From: Corallium rubrum
Taxonomy: Eukaryota > Cnidaria > Anthozoa > Scleralcyonacea > Coralliidae
DNA: 64,000 bases
Reading direction: 5' to 3'
NCBI GenBank assembly: GCA_964035015.1
Contig: OZ036002.1
Location: 7,219,143 to 7,283,142 of the forward strand
The position numbers and the translations under genes were made by a program. This document shows, one piece after another, positions 31,065 through 41,952 of the stretch (within the stretch, counting starts at the first letter, position 1; every line of letters begins with the position of its first letter). Under the pieces are notes generated by a model. The model had not been told where the DNA came from and searched no databases. It saw only the letters and a list, made by a program, of their open reading frames with translations.

Positions 31065-32515
31065 AACTAACCTTAATCCTATCCTTTACACCTAAACCTA
31101 TATACTGTCACAATAATTAAAGTAAAACAGTGGTGTTCTGTCCAAAAACTAGCAAAACAACACATTTGGAATGATTCCTTCAACTTTTCTACTTTGGCAG
31201 TTTTGCCACCTTCAAAATGTTGAAAAACGCTTATCTCCCCATTGTGGGTCGAAAAAAGTTTTTTTCTCAAATAAGCTCCAAATGCCAAATTATCGGTAAA
31301 AATGATGTTTCTGACCAAAAACTAGCAAAACAGCACATTTGGAATGATTCCCTCAACTTTTTGCATGCATGATTTCAATTATGTATTTTCCCACCTGTAG
31401 TCTATATGTGACGTCTTTTCAGGAATTTATACGGAAAGCCAAGAAAGATTATCATAAAATTATTCAGAATTAACTGGGAAAACTATATATGGTGTTGACT
31501 TTTCAGCGGTGAGAGACAGACTTGTGCCACCCTGATACACAAGACTAAGAGAGATACTAGAAAATTACGCAGAATCATGGACGCATGGGCAAAGTTGACT
31601 AGTTGAGCGAGATTGTCAGATTGCAAATGTGACATCTTGATGCAGCCATGCCGTATAGAAGTCGGCTCGCGTCGAGCACTTGTGTATGCAGTGAAAAAAA
31701 AACCCACAACCAGTTATTTTAACGCAGCTGCATGCGACTACTAGCTGCGCACCAGTTTCCCGAATGACTGGAAAAGAAGCTTAACGCAGTTCTCCACACT
31801 AAAATATGTTTTATAGTCATCCTAAAGACAAAAGACAAATTTCTTGAATTACTAGGAAAAAATTATAGATATTGTTCAAATTTAATAACAAAGAGAGAAG
31901 CGCAGATTAGCTAACAGTTTTGATAAAGCGTGGTATAAACATACAGTTTGAAAATTACCGTGGTGCTAGATAAATTTTTCATAACAGTTTATTCTAGAAG
32001 TGATTATATGCCAATGAATAATCCATGTTTAACAAAAGAACTTGCATGAGTCAGCATGAACAGACAGCTACACAATCAAAGAATATTGTTATCCAAATTG
32101 GCACCATTCGTAAAATCTCGCAGTGTTAAAGAAACCAGACAATGTTTTCGCAATGGGGAAGACATGAAGTTCGCATTACGCAAAGACAAACTAAAACACC
32201 AAGAACTTGATGTGGATTGAAGATGAAGATCAACACTAAAACACTGTCCATTGAAGGAGGGGTGTACCTTTATCAAAAAACACTTTCCGGAATAAAGGCA
32301 TAAGTACAAACAATAAATATCCTGCAGCGAACGACGTGCCTGTCTGAGAAACAAATTAAACTGATTTACTGATTTGAGTATTTCAAGTCATTTCATTTTA
32401 GAAGTGTATTATGATAGCTTTTGTTTACTAAATACTTTGATTATCAACGGCATAATTAACACCATGGCCATTATAATTATCCTGATTACCTTTATTAACA
32501 TCTGACCATCATTAC
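31065..32515. other. Intergenic, with one direct duplication
   Basis: A segment containing CCAAAAACTAGCAAAAC followed by CACATTTGGAATGATTCC occurs at about 31142-31185 and again at 31315-31360. No gene is recognised. Confidence 0.5.
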
Positions 32516-32519
32516 GTAT

Positions 32520-33215
32520 CATCACCATCGTATCATTATTGACATTATCATCATCAATCATAATCATCACTATCACTATCATCATCATCACTATCATAAT
32601 CATCACGATCACTATCATCATCATCACTATCATAATCATTACTATCATCATCACTATCATAATTATCAGCATCATCAATCATAATCATCACTATCATCAT
32701 CATCACTATCATAATCATCACTATCATCATCAATCATAATCATCATCATCATCATCATCAACCATAATCATCACTATCATCATATCATCATCACTATCAT
32801 AATCATCACGATCATCATCAATCATAATCACCAGTATCATCATCATCACTATCATAATCATCACTATCATCATCATCACTATCATAATTATTATCACTAT
32901 CATCATCAATCATAATCATCACTATCATCATCATCATCATAACTATCATCATGATCACTATCATAATCATCACTATCATAATCATCACTATCATAATTAT
33001 CATCACTATCATCATCATCATCATAACTATCATCGTGATCACTATCATAATCATCATCACTATCATCATCATCATCATCAACAACATCATAACTATAGTC
33101 ACTATCATAATCATCGTCACTATCATCATCATCATCATCATCATCAATCATAATCATCACTAAATCATCATCACTATCACTATCATCATCATTATTATCA
33201 TCATCATCATCACCC

Positions 33216-33250
<35 letters not shown>

Positions 33251-33452
33251 CCCAATCATCATCATCATCATCATCATCACCCAATCATCATCATCATCAT
33301 CATCATCAACCAATCATCATCATTATCATCATCACCCAATCATCATCATCATTATCATCATCATCATCACTATTATCATAATCATCATCATTATCATCAT
33401 CATCATCATCATCACTATCATCATAACTATCATAATCATCATCATCATCATC
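32520..33452. repeat. ATC/ATCACT trinucleotide microsatellite, about 930 bp
   Basis: An interrupted array of ATC, ATCACTATC and ATCATAATC units, with four CACCCAATC-type interruptions between 33205 and 33345. The long Ile/Thr, Met/Val and Asp/Ser ORFs on both strands are artefacts. Confidence 0.95.
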
Positions 33453-33837
33453 GGTAAACACGTAAAACACACCAATTTTTTAAAGTTATTCTTTGAAAAC
33501 GACTATAATATACAATACTTAGGCAAATGGTGCCCAATAATTATTTTATCCTTTCAACAGAAAATTATGCTAAAATAGACAGACTTTATACCTCCAACAT
33601 TTTAAAATAATTCTTAAAGTTCGCCGGCGAAGTTTCCACCAAACATGGCCACATGGGAACACGTTTTCACTGAAAACCGAAATGTTTGTCAAAAATAAGA
33701 AAAGGACTCAGATCGAGATCGACCTAAACCAGGTACCGGTTAGCCAATTGTTAATCAAAATATTGATCATCTTAAGCTTCGTGTTACGGTTGGGATTGGG
33801 TTATAGTTAAAGTGCCTAATATCATGCTTGGGAGATT

Positions 33838-34146
33838 CATAGATAACGGAAAGGGAACTGGATAGGAAACTTACGAAACCGATGTTTGCACAACTTGCTA
33901 TGGTAATTATAGACTTATAAGCAGCTAATGCACTAACGAGTGATCCCACATGGCCAGGATCAACCATTGCTGAAATTAAACAATAGTGTAATATCACTTA
34001 AGTCAGTAGTGTCTGATTTTAGCTATGTGGGACCAGCCATTAGGTGCATTATCCCCTTCTAAGTGTATAATTACCATAGCAAGTTGTGCAAACATCGTTT
34101 CCGGTTTCGTAAGTTTCCTATCCAGTTCCCCTTCCATCATCTATGG
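33838..34146. mobile_element. Fold-back element with about 90-bp arms
   Basis: The left arm (about 33847-33945) and right arm (about 34045-34140) are near reverse complements, sharing GGAACTGGATAGGAAACTTA and TTTGCACAACTTGCTATGG in opposite orientation. It has no ORF. Confidence 0.85.
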
Positions 34147-34437
34147 GAGATTTTACACATGTAAGATATTTGAAACATTCTGAGAAGATTTGTAATATAT
34201 TTTCCTTTTCTAAAATTTCATCTTCACGGACTTTTTTGCTGTTAATGATGACGGAAGTGACGTCTAAGCAGGAATTTGTCTATACAAAACCACTTTACAG
34301 ATTCCTCCTTTGACGTCACTTCCATCAATTTTAACGGCAAAAAAGTCCATGAAGATGAAATTTTAGAAAAGGAAGATATATTACAAATCTTCTCAGAAGG
34401 TTCCAAATATCCTAAATATGTAAAATCCTCAACCATG
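34147..34437. mobile_element. Second fold-back element with about 120-bp arms
   Basis: Arms 34148-34263 and 34312-34433 are near reverse complements; shared pieces include CTGAGAAGATTTGTAATATA, CTAAAATTTCATCTTCA and GGAAGTGACGTC. It directly abuts the preceding fold-back element, and the two differ in sequence. Confidence 0.85.
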
Positions 34438-35070
34438 ATATAGGCACTTTGGTAAGGGTGGAGTTTATGATTACTATAATAAGAGAGATTACTTGGTTTA
34501 GGTATAGATGTGATCTAGTTATTCCCATAAAAAGCAGATCTAAATTATGTACTCTGCAATAAATGGCTAAATTGGTTACCTTAGCGCCCACTTAGATCAA
34601 TATCGAACTGATTGATTACATATCCAGGATACAGTCAATCAATTCTATTATAAGGTTGTCATTCTAATACAACGACAAGACGCTTAAATTGCCTATAATT
34701 AATTAGTGCACGTCCATGTAAGATAACCAGTTCAATTGATGACCATTTCAATCCCGCGAGCTTTTATAACCTAAACTATTTTCAGTATTTTCAAGACTTC
34801 TAAATCCATAACCTGCATGGATTTGAAAAATTAGAAGTTAACATTCTTGCTTAATATACAGACATAGTTTCTAAAATTAAAATATCTGGGAAAGATCTAT
34901 GCATTTTCACTAAACATAAATTATAGCTCATTGTTTTGACTTACGATGTGTTTCCAGATAATAGAACATCTACTTTTATACATATATAAACATCATGCTA
35001 GTTAATTTATGTCACGTCTTAGCACCAGGATAAGCTAGAGTTGCGTCACTTTGAAAACCAGTACGGTAGG
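34438..35070. other. Intergenic, no gene recognised
   Basis: AT-rich sequence with no repeat or coding segment that I can support. Confidence 0.45.
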
Positions 35071-35074
35071 ACCC

Positions 35075-35480
35075 AGCCTGCCATGCATGGTTGATCGAAG
35101 AACCGGTTCCACATGCATGTTTGCGATCTTCGTTTCTGCATTAACATGCACCAGAAGAATGAGAGAGCACAGCCTCGTCATTTTTTCATGAATAAAAGCA
35201 GAAAGAAGTCAACGTGATCTTTCCTGATTGACCGAAGAACCGGTTGTATATCCATATAACTACACCAAGTTTGTAATTTTCGTTTCTGTTGGAGAGCACC
35301 AGCATCGCTATTATTTTTTGAGAAATAGGAGTCGATATGATCGTTCTTGCATGTTGATCAGAGAACCAATTGTATATCCAAACCCACAAACGCCAGAGAG
35401 TACAACCTCGCCATTTTTGAGAAACAGGAGTGGATCGAAACTGAGAAGACAACTTGATCGTTCTTGTTCAATCGACGAGA
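35075..35480. repeat. Three imperfect units of about 120-140 bp
   Basis: Units start near 35088, 35224 and 35347. They share TTGATCGAAGAACCGGTT or a variant, a TGTATATCCA or ATGCATG word, an AGAGCAC/AGAGTAC word and a TTTTTGAGAAACAGGAGT-like end. They leave a repetitive 155-codon ORF that I do not regard as a gene. Confidence 0.65.
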
Positions 35481-35920
35481 AGCGGTGTTTTGTAAACCGC
35501 AATTGTTGTGGAGAATTTGCGGTATTCAAAACGGAAAGTCCCTGGTCAGTTAATATAATCGGTCGAACATTGTACACCGAGTGTGTACATGTAGCAAACA
35601 TTGGCACCATTGCTACAACGAAATTCGACGGCTCAGTGAAATTTTATTCTTGGTATATTCCGAATAATCAGTATCCTAGTAATCACCGTTCGTAAATACG
35701 CAAAAATAACCTTAGAAACCAATCGATCTTTAACCCTGAGAGTCGAAACCTGCGACTTTCATAGACAAAGGAATTCTTTCACGCCACAATACATTATTTC
35801 ACTTAATATTTTACTCTCGGATAAAAATTAAATAAAGAAATTAAATTTATTGATGAAGAGCTAAATTAGAGAATCGTGATGTATTCATGTTACTTTTTAC
35901 TGTAAGATATCGGTAAATAT

Positions 35921-36080
35921 AGAGCGAAGTGAAAAGGTAGTAAACTGCTGAGATTAGTTTTGATAATGAAATACTGACGTTTCAAGCGGAGCTTCATCAG
36001 AGTGAAATGTGACGGAGGGCTCCGCTTGAAACGTCAGTATTTCGTTATCGAAACTAATCCCACCTTTTCACTTTGCTCTA
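35921..36080. mobile_element. Inverted-repeat element with hammerhead-like core
   Basis: Arms 35921-35995 and 36012-36080 are near reverse complements apart from a 13-nt insertion in the left arm. On the minus strand, 36000-35976 reads CTGATGA, a stem AAGC/GCTT with a UCC loop, then GAAAC and GTC: the order of conserved hammerhead ribozyme core elements. The plus-strand arm has a degenerate version (GTGACGGAG...GAAACGTC). Elements of this sort are commonly Penelope-like or retrozyme remnants. Confidence 0.55.
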
Positions 36081-36472
36081 TCTAAAACACTGCCTACGAA
36101 GCATTCCACTTTTTTACTCTATCGGGAAAGATAGTTGGCCGACAGATAGGTATTTTTATAGAATACCGGCCGGTGCATATTTCTTATATGAGTTACAGCG
36201 GTTATATATATATAATCACTGCATGCATATATGAAATATACGTCGATCGTCTAGGTTTGGCGAGGCTCTCGTTGCACTGAACACCATATAAAATATATGT
36301 GTAAATACCATGCGCATCGAGACAAAATAAAGCCGCTCAGCAAATTTCGTTGTAGCGAGGATACCAATTGAGATAAAAACACTGAAGCGTTGCATTCCGA
36401 GGCATTAACTTCGAAGAGTGAACTACTATGCAGTATATGGTCATAATTGACCAAGGCGATCCCCTTCATAAC
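36081..36472. other. Downstream of the GPCR gene
   Basis: Probable 3' untranslated and flanking sequence of the minus-strand GPCR gene. No other feature seen. Confidence 0.4.
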
Positions 36473-37468
36473 TTAACGTTGAGGTGGGGTTGGCTCTTCA
36501 TTGATCCTGGTTGTCACATTCGCTTCGTAATCGAAGCCACAAGAACAGAGAACTTGGTAAAATCCTTTGCGAAACAATTTATTCGACGCGATGTTTATAA
36601 TCGGATGACTCGAACAACTTATTGCGATGAAGAACCAAGCAGCGAGGAAAAGATTCCTGGATAGTTGAACACCAGCAAGCATTAACACACCGAAACAAAT
36701 CAAAGGCAACCACGATACACCGTAGGCAAAAAATATCAACAAAGATGTCTTCGTGAAGTTGACTTCGTCATAGTAGTAAGCTTTCGGGCCCGTAGCCGGT
36801 GGCCAAGAAGTGTTGGTTCCTTGAGGTAGAATATTGGTAACGTGTCTTCTGATTATAGTGAATACCTTCCAGTAACAAAAAATAGTCAAGACGTTGAAGA
36901 CAACGAGGATAGCCAGATCTAATATGGATAACGATTTACGAGCTCTACTCACACACATGCCTATCTCGGGGATAAACTCGAAGGCACCCATACCCGCGAA
37001 GCGTAGAAAGGCCCATAGGATGGACACAAACCATTGTACAACGATCATACGATAGGCGTTTTTACGTTTGAATAGAATCCTGTAGATGAAGGGATAGACG
37101 AGCATGACATAGCGGTTCACGCCGAGTGTCGTAATGGTGAGCGACAGTGAGGTCATCAAGCAATGATTTTGAAATCCCTGGAAGTTACACGCCGCTTGGC
37201 TGACCGGCCACTTGCCCGTGGTAAGGGCAACGGTCCAGAAAGGCCAAACGGTAGTCGATAGAAGAATATTTGTTATCGCTAGGTTGATAATGAAAAGGTT
37301 GGGAACAGAACGAAGATGCTTATCACGGTAAACACATATACATACTAATGCATTGCCAACAAAGGACACGATAGTCACCATGATACTCGCTACAGACTCA
37401 AGCAAGACAACACCCTCGCTTCGAGAGGGAATACAATCGGTCGAATTCTCGCTACAGATTGGCGCCAT
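36473..37468 (-). CDS. Class A (rhodopsin-like) G protein-coupled receptor, single exon
   Basis: 331 aa from ATG 37468. Seven hydrophobic segments are visible. TM1 carries the GN motif (VGNALVCICVY), TM2 the pattern LFIINLAITNILL, and TM3 ends in NRY where DRY is usual (TLGVNRYVMLVYP). Conserved cysteines precede TM3 (QAACNF) and lie in loop 2 (GMCVSRA). TM6 holds FFAYGVSWLPL and TM7 holds SSHPIINIASNKLFRKGF, where HPIIN takes the place of NPxxY. N-terminal NST is a glycosylation site. The overall look is that of the amine, peptide or melatonin-like orphan receptors expanded in non-bilaterian animals. Ligand unknown. I chose the internal ATG because the upstream in-frame codons begin only with GTG. 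Confidence 0.9.
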   Translation of the reverse strand: MAPICSENSTDCIPSRSEGVVLLESVASIMVTIVSFVGNALVCICVYRDKHLRSVPNLFIINLAITNILLSTTVWPFWTVALTTGKWPVSQAACNFQGFQNHCLMTSLSLTITTLGVNRYVMLVYPFIYRILFKRKNAYRMIVVQWFVSILWAFLRFAGMGAFEFIPEIGMCVSRARKSLSILDLAILVVFNVLTIFCYWKVFTIIRRHVTNILPQGTNTSWPPATGPKAYYYDEVNFTKTSLLIFFAYGVSWLPLICFGVLMLAGVQLSRNLFLAAWFFIAISCSSHPIINIASNKLFRKGFYQVLCSCGFDYEANVTTRINEEPTPPQR

Positions 37469-37486
37469 TCTCCAGTTCAATATCAC

Positions 37487-38280
37487 ACCATATCCTCAAA
37501 CATTTTCAGAGCCAATTAACAGTTCGACCTAAACTAGCAATAGGTGGTCACAGTTCTTGTGAAGAACGCAAATCATCTCATGAATATTTTCTTATGCTCT
37601 GATAGTTTTATGGCCCTCAAGCTGTGTTCGTTGTTTTGGTATTTTTCGTCAAATAATCGACAAAAAAACCCACTGCTCACCAGGGCTGAAGGTGGGACAC
37701 GTACTGTGTGTTTACATTCAGGCGAAAAAAGATTTCTGCATATATTTGCGCGTCGCAAGACTATATACATCGAGTGACTGAGATACCCGAGAATCGTGAC
37801 AGTCTCTGAAAGATTACTGAAGGAAATCGGGAGAATAATATCATATGAATATTGGCAGAAAACTCTAGTTTTCGCTGCGATCCCGAGTTTGGTCTTGACT
37901 TTATAAAATGTGGTTTATTCATCTGATGAATATACGTGCAATCTCTTTTCTTTATCTTATCATAAAATACCATCAAGGCGCCAAAGATTGATTGCAAAGA
38001 GTGTTGAGACTACGAAGCTTTGTACTTATATATAACAGTAAACGAGGATTTGTGGTAACACCACGTTTATATTATTTATTGTTAAGCTTTCCATCTGTTG
38101 AGTCAGGCCTTCGCCTGCAGAGGTAGAGCAAATGCCGCCATGTTGACTCATGTCATATATACAGTAAATAAAAACAACTGAACAACCAGACGAACAAGGC
38201 CATATATATACAGTGGCTAGTTACGTACTTACGTTTATTTTAAAATTAATTAAATTACATAATGGGATCGGGATTGTTGA
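37487..38280. other. Intergenic, upstream of the GPCR gene
   Basis: No coding segment recognised; contains the presumptive GPCR promoter. Confidence 0.4.
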
Positions 38281-38286
38281 CCAGTG

Positions 38287-38475
38287 GTGAGAGGCAGCGC
38301 GCTAACAGCACACCGGTTAGACCGGATTAGTATTTGGATGGGTGACCGCTTGGGAATAACCCCGTTGTCGAGCTTGAAACTATGAATGCGAGTAGAGTTC
38401 TAGTTGGTCTCTCCTATGCTTCGAGGGTTTTTCACCGGGTTCTCCGGTTTTCCTCCCTCCGTAAAATCAACACCC
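38287..38475 (+). mobile_element. 5S rRNA-derived SINE, copy 2, with inverted 5' segment
   Basis: The 5S part (GATTAGTATTTGGATGGGTG) and body (CGAGGGTTTTTCACCGGG) are in plus orientation. The preceding bases GGTGAGAGGCAGCGCGCTAA are the reverse complement of the normal 5' segment, so this copy is rearranged. It ends at CCCTCCGTAAAATCAACACC. Confidence 0.8.
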
Positions 38476-39300
38476 ACATCACGGTAGTCATGTTCAATTA
38501 TTGAGGCATTTCGCCCTTTTTGACCACCAGTTGTTAAATCTAAATTCACGCAGTTATAACGTAAGATTGTAAAAAGATTCGTAAGATTTTTTGCTGTAAA
38601 ATTGTAAGATTTTTTAGAACTTCGATAGATTCTCTCATTCTTGGCTAAAGTAGTGTTTGTCGTTTGCTACAGGATCCTCCTATTTTATATATTATGGTCA
38701 TACTCCCAAGCATGTTTTGCCACAGCAGATTTCATTATAAATTCTCGCTTATTATTACAATTTGTCACCCTGCAAACATTCAAGGAATTAATGACCGAAC
38801 TTTGTACTTATAATTTGTACTTTGTGAAAACCAACACAACAGTATATTGACTCGACCTAAATAAAAATAATTGTCCCGGCCTCTAAGTACATAATTGACA
38901 TAATTCAAGCGAATGGTTTTAAAACGATAAATCAATTCCACTGTCCTTTCTAATGTTACCATGTTAGGATCAACAAGATTCTCATGAGTGGATTCAAGCC
39001 TTCTTTTTGTCAAAACTCGAGTTTTCTATAGGTTTAAGAAATAACTGACCGTAGTCAAGTGTTTTCAGTTCATTGGTTAGTTAATTCTTTTAAAATTATT
39101 GCAAACCACATTGTTTCATAAAATTAAAATTATACAATCACGTCTTATATATGAGTACATTACATAACCGACCCCATGCTGATACGGTAACTGACAAATC
39201 ACAGCGGGTGTAAAATGCAATTTAATTTCCAATGAACGCAAAATATGCATGAATTCGTTTTCAAGATCGATTATCGAAAACAGTTATGAGCTGTGGTTGT
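38476..39300. other. Intergenic, no gene recognised
   Basis: AT-rich sequence with no supported feature. Confidence 0.45.
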
Positions 39301-39308
39301 GAGTAAAA

Positions 39309-39894
39309 GCGCTTTTACACGAGGCAATTTTTCTTGCAACTTGCAAGGTGTTTTTTTTTAATGAAAAAGATATTGCTACTTGCTGTAGGATTTCTGATGT
39401 ATGTAAAGTTGTCTAGAAGGCTGAAATGTATCTATAATACAAAGTAGGAGTGTCACACGAGCCAGTTTTTCTTGAATTGTACACCTCGAAGCACCGTTGC
39501 AAGTTGCAAGTTGCAGGACATCTTTTTCTGAAAAAGATATTACTAGTTGCTGTAGGATCTCTGATGTATGCAAGTTGTCTAGAGGGCTGAAATGTAGCTA
39601 TAATACAAAGTAGGAGTGTCACACGAGTCACACGAGGCAATTGTTCTTGTAATGTACACCTCGAAGCACCGTTGTAAGTTGCAGGACATCTTTTTCTGAA
39701 AAAGATATTGCGAGTTGCTGTAGGATCTCCGATGTAGGATTTCTGATGTATTCAAGTTGTCTAGAGGGCTGAAATGGAACTATAATACAAAGTAGGAGTG
39801 TCATACGAGGCAATTTTTACTGTAACGTACACCTTGAAGCACCGTCGCATTACAAGTTAATTGAAAGGAAAATTTGCTCGAGTAACAGCGCCTT
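39309..39894. mobile_element. DNA element with three internal tandem units
   Basis: The left end GCGCTTTTACACGAGGCAA and the right end TTTGCTCGAGTAACAGCGC are imperfect inverses. Between them a unit of about 180 bp containing TTGCTGTAGGATCTCTGATG and CTATAATACAAAGTAGGAGT is repeated three times. Confidence 0.65.
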
Positions 39895-40049
39895 AAGGAC
39901 ATTGGTACCGACATGGCTAAAGGTATTTGGGATAAAGGATTGGGGGCTAGCTAATCACCTTTACTTGCAGACGTGGCCGTGTCGAGGTATATTAAAGGCG
40001 CTCCGGCGAAACTCCCCCGAAGCACAGGATAGATCAACTACAACTCTAC

Positions 40050-40430
40050 TCACAGGGAAGCACGGTTGGCGTGTGCTGTTAGGGCCGCTACCTCTCACCA
40101 ATAGTTAAGCCCGATTGGACGGGGTTAGTACTTGGATGGGTGACCGTCTGGGAATAACCCTGTTCTCGAGCTTGAGACTCATGTGAGTAGACTTTAGTTG
40201 GTCTCTCCTGTGCTTCGAGGGTTTTTCACCGGGTTCTCCGGTTTTCCTCCCTCCGCAAAACCAACACCTAGGTCTTAGCTGTAATTCGTGGGCCGATATG
40301 TGTCGTATGGCGGCTGCCTGAGCGCCTTTATAATATGCCTTCGACTCGGCCATGTCAAAAATTATTGTAAGGCGCGTTTGAAAACCTTAAAGTTGAATTT
40401 GCGCGGTATATAAATACATGTTATTATTAC
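40050..40430 (+). mobile_element. 5S rRNA-derived SINE, copy 3
   Basis: The most complete copy: 5' segment GGCGTGTGCTGTTAGGGCC, 5S part GGGGTTAGTACTTGGATGGG and GTCTGGGAATAACC, SINE body, then GCCTTCGACTCGGCCATG and a 3' tail reaching about 40430. Confidence 0.85.
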
Positions 40431-40437
40431 ATGAGTT

Positions 40438-40550
40438 CCAAGCTCGACAACGGGGTTACTCCCAAGCGGTCAGCCATCCAAGTACTAACCCCGTCTAACG
40501 AGGCTTCACTTTTAACGAGAGGCAGCGCGCTAACAGCACACGCAACCACT
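40438..40550 (-). mobile_element. 5S rRNA-derived SINE, copy 4 (5' part only, inverted)
   Basis: Minus-strand copy holding only the 5' segment and the 5S part (on the plus strand CCCAAGCGGTCAGCCATCCA, then AGTACTAACCCC). It faces copy 3 tail to tail and ends about 160 bp before the pseudokinase start. Confidence 0.85.
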
Positions 40551-40711
40551 GCTGCCCACCAGCCGCACTAATTAGCGAGCATCAAACAGCACTAATTAGC
40601 GACAATTGCAAATCGTTTTGTAGCGTCATCAATTAAATTTCTTAATTAGCAACTACCGCGAAAGATCGCACGAAGCGCAATCACACCAGAGTGAAAACGA
40701 CTTCAGAGAAA

Positions 40712-41764
40712 ATGGCTGGAAGTGCCGATTCACTCGCTGAAAAGATGAAAAACCTTCGATTTGATATCCTTAACCCAGAAGAAACAGGTCAGCAAGCCGA
40801 AGCTGGTTCCTCCCTCCAAGAATCTTGCCGTAAAGCAATCATTCGAGCGGTTGGCCTCGATCGTTTGTGCCAAGCATCCGAGTTGCCAGTCCCGAAACCG
40901 ATGGTCAATTTTCTGGCTGGAGAATTATCTACCAATGACTTCTTTGTCAATCGGAACAGTCTGAACTCAGAGAATATCTCGAACTGTGTCTATCCAGCGC
41001 AGTGTTTGCTTGATAACCGTACAGTAATGCTCAAATGCTTTGGTCCATCTGTGTCGTCCGATGAACTAACCAAGGCCATGAAATCGTGGGGAAATGTGGA
41101 GCACCCAAATCTAATGAAATGTTTCGCTGAATTCAAACAAAACAAACACGACGTCATGATTTTTGAGCACGCGTCGAATTCCTTCGTGGATGTCCAAACC
41201 AAACTACGCAAGTCGGACGGCTCGATCCCAGAGGGACTCATTTGGCGTGCATTAGCTCAATTATGTGAAGTCTTGGTTTTCCTCAAGTCGCGTGGACTTG
41301 AATACGAGAAACTGAAACCGGAGTGTGTTGGGTTTGATGGTGATGGCTGTCTAAAGCTGGATAATCTTCTGTTGTATATGCCTTTTAAGGAAGACGAGAT
41401 GATGGAACCCATGGCGCTTGATGATGATAGCCTCAAAGGTATTTATACTCCACCGGAAGTTATCAACGAGGATACTTCGGACAAGTCTGTAACTTGGATC
41501 GTTGGGTGTCTTGTCTACGAGATGGCGACTCTACGACCAGCGTACGCTATCCAAGGGACGGATATGTTTTCAGCGATAAATGAGGTCATGGAAGGCAACC
41601 CTCCTCCACCCATTACGTCCAAATATTCGGAAGAACTAAGGAACGTCGTCGATAGTTGTTTACGATCGGAAGCCGAGACCAGACCGAGTTTGGAAGAACT
41701 TCTACAAATTGTAAAGACCAAGGCAAACCAGGTGAAAGATGGAGGATCCATTGCCGACTTATGA
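40712..41764 (+). CDS. NEK-like pseudokinase, single exon
   Basis: 350 aa from ATG 40712; the frame is open upstream only with a GTG start. Residues 1-80 are a non-kinase N-terminus; about 80-340 follow a protein kinase layout. A lysine in the VAIK position is present (VMLKCF, K108), then HPNLMKCFAEF. The catalytic loop reads YEKLKPEC (199-206) instead of HRDLKPEN, and the DFG position is DNL (217-219), so the catalytic aspartate is missing and the magnesium-binding motif is altered. PPE (247-249) stands for APE, and the C-lobe arginine is kept (RPSLEELL). The C-lobe resembles NEK kinases. It probably lacks phosphotransfer activity and may act as a scaffold. A polyadenylation signal AATAAA lies at 41947. 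Confidence 0.8.
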   Translation: MAGSADSLAEKMKNLRFDILNPEETGQQAEAGSSLQESCRKAIIRAVGLDRLCQASELPVPKPMVNFLAGELSTNDFFVNRNSLNSENISNCVYPAQCLLDNRTVMLKCFGPSVSSDELTKAMKSWGNVEHPNLMKCFAEFKQNKHDVMIFEHASNSFVDVQTKLRKSDGSIPEGLIWRALAQLCEVLVFLKSRGLEYEKLKPECVGFDGDGCLKLDNLLLYMPFKEDEMMEPMALDDDSLKGIYTPPEVINEDTSDKSVTWIVGCLVYEMATLRPAYAIQGTDMFSAINEVMEGNPPPPITSKYSEELRNVVDSCLRSEAETRPSLEELLQIVKTKANQVKDGGSIADL

Positions 41765-41946
41765 ACTTCCTTTTTAAACTTTTAAAAACTTCCCGGCGTA
41801 ACTCTCACCTCGGAAAATCCAATTATAAAGAACTTTTTTCAAACTGGAATTTTTATGGAACCATTTCCATATGAAAATCAAACAATACAAGCTCTTGCTA
41901 TTTTAACTAAAATTAACAGTCCAACACTGTATAAAATGTATTCATG

Positions 41947-41952
41947 AATAAA
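41947..41952 (+). terminator. Polyadenylation signal AATAAA of the pseudokinase gene
   Basis: Canonical AATAAA 183 bp after the stop codon, followed by a T-rich stretch. Confidence 0.55.

Noticed and set aside
32409-33217. Met/Val/Ile- and Asp/Ser-rich ORFs on both strands
   Set aside because: Artefacts of the ATC microsatellite.
35228-35695. 155-codon ORF
   Set aside because: Spans three imperfect tandem units and has no domain; the start lies in repeat sequence.
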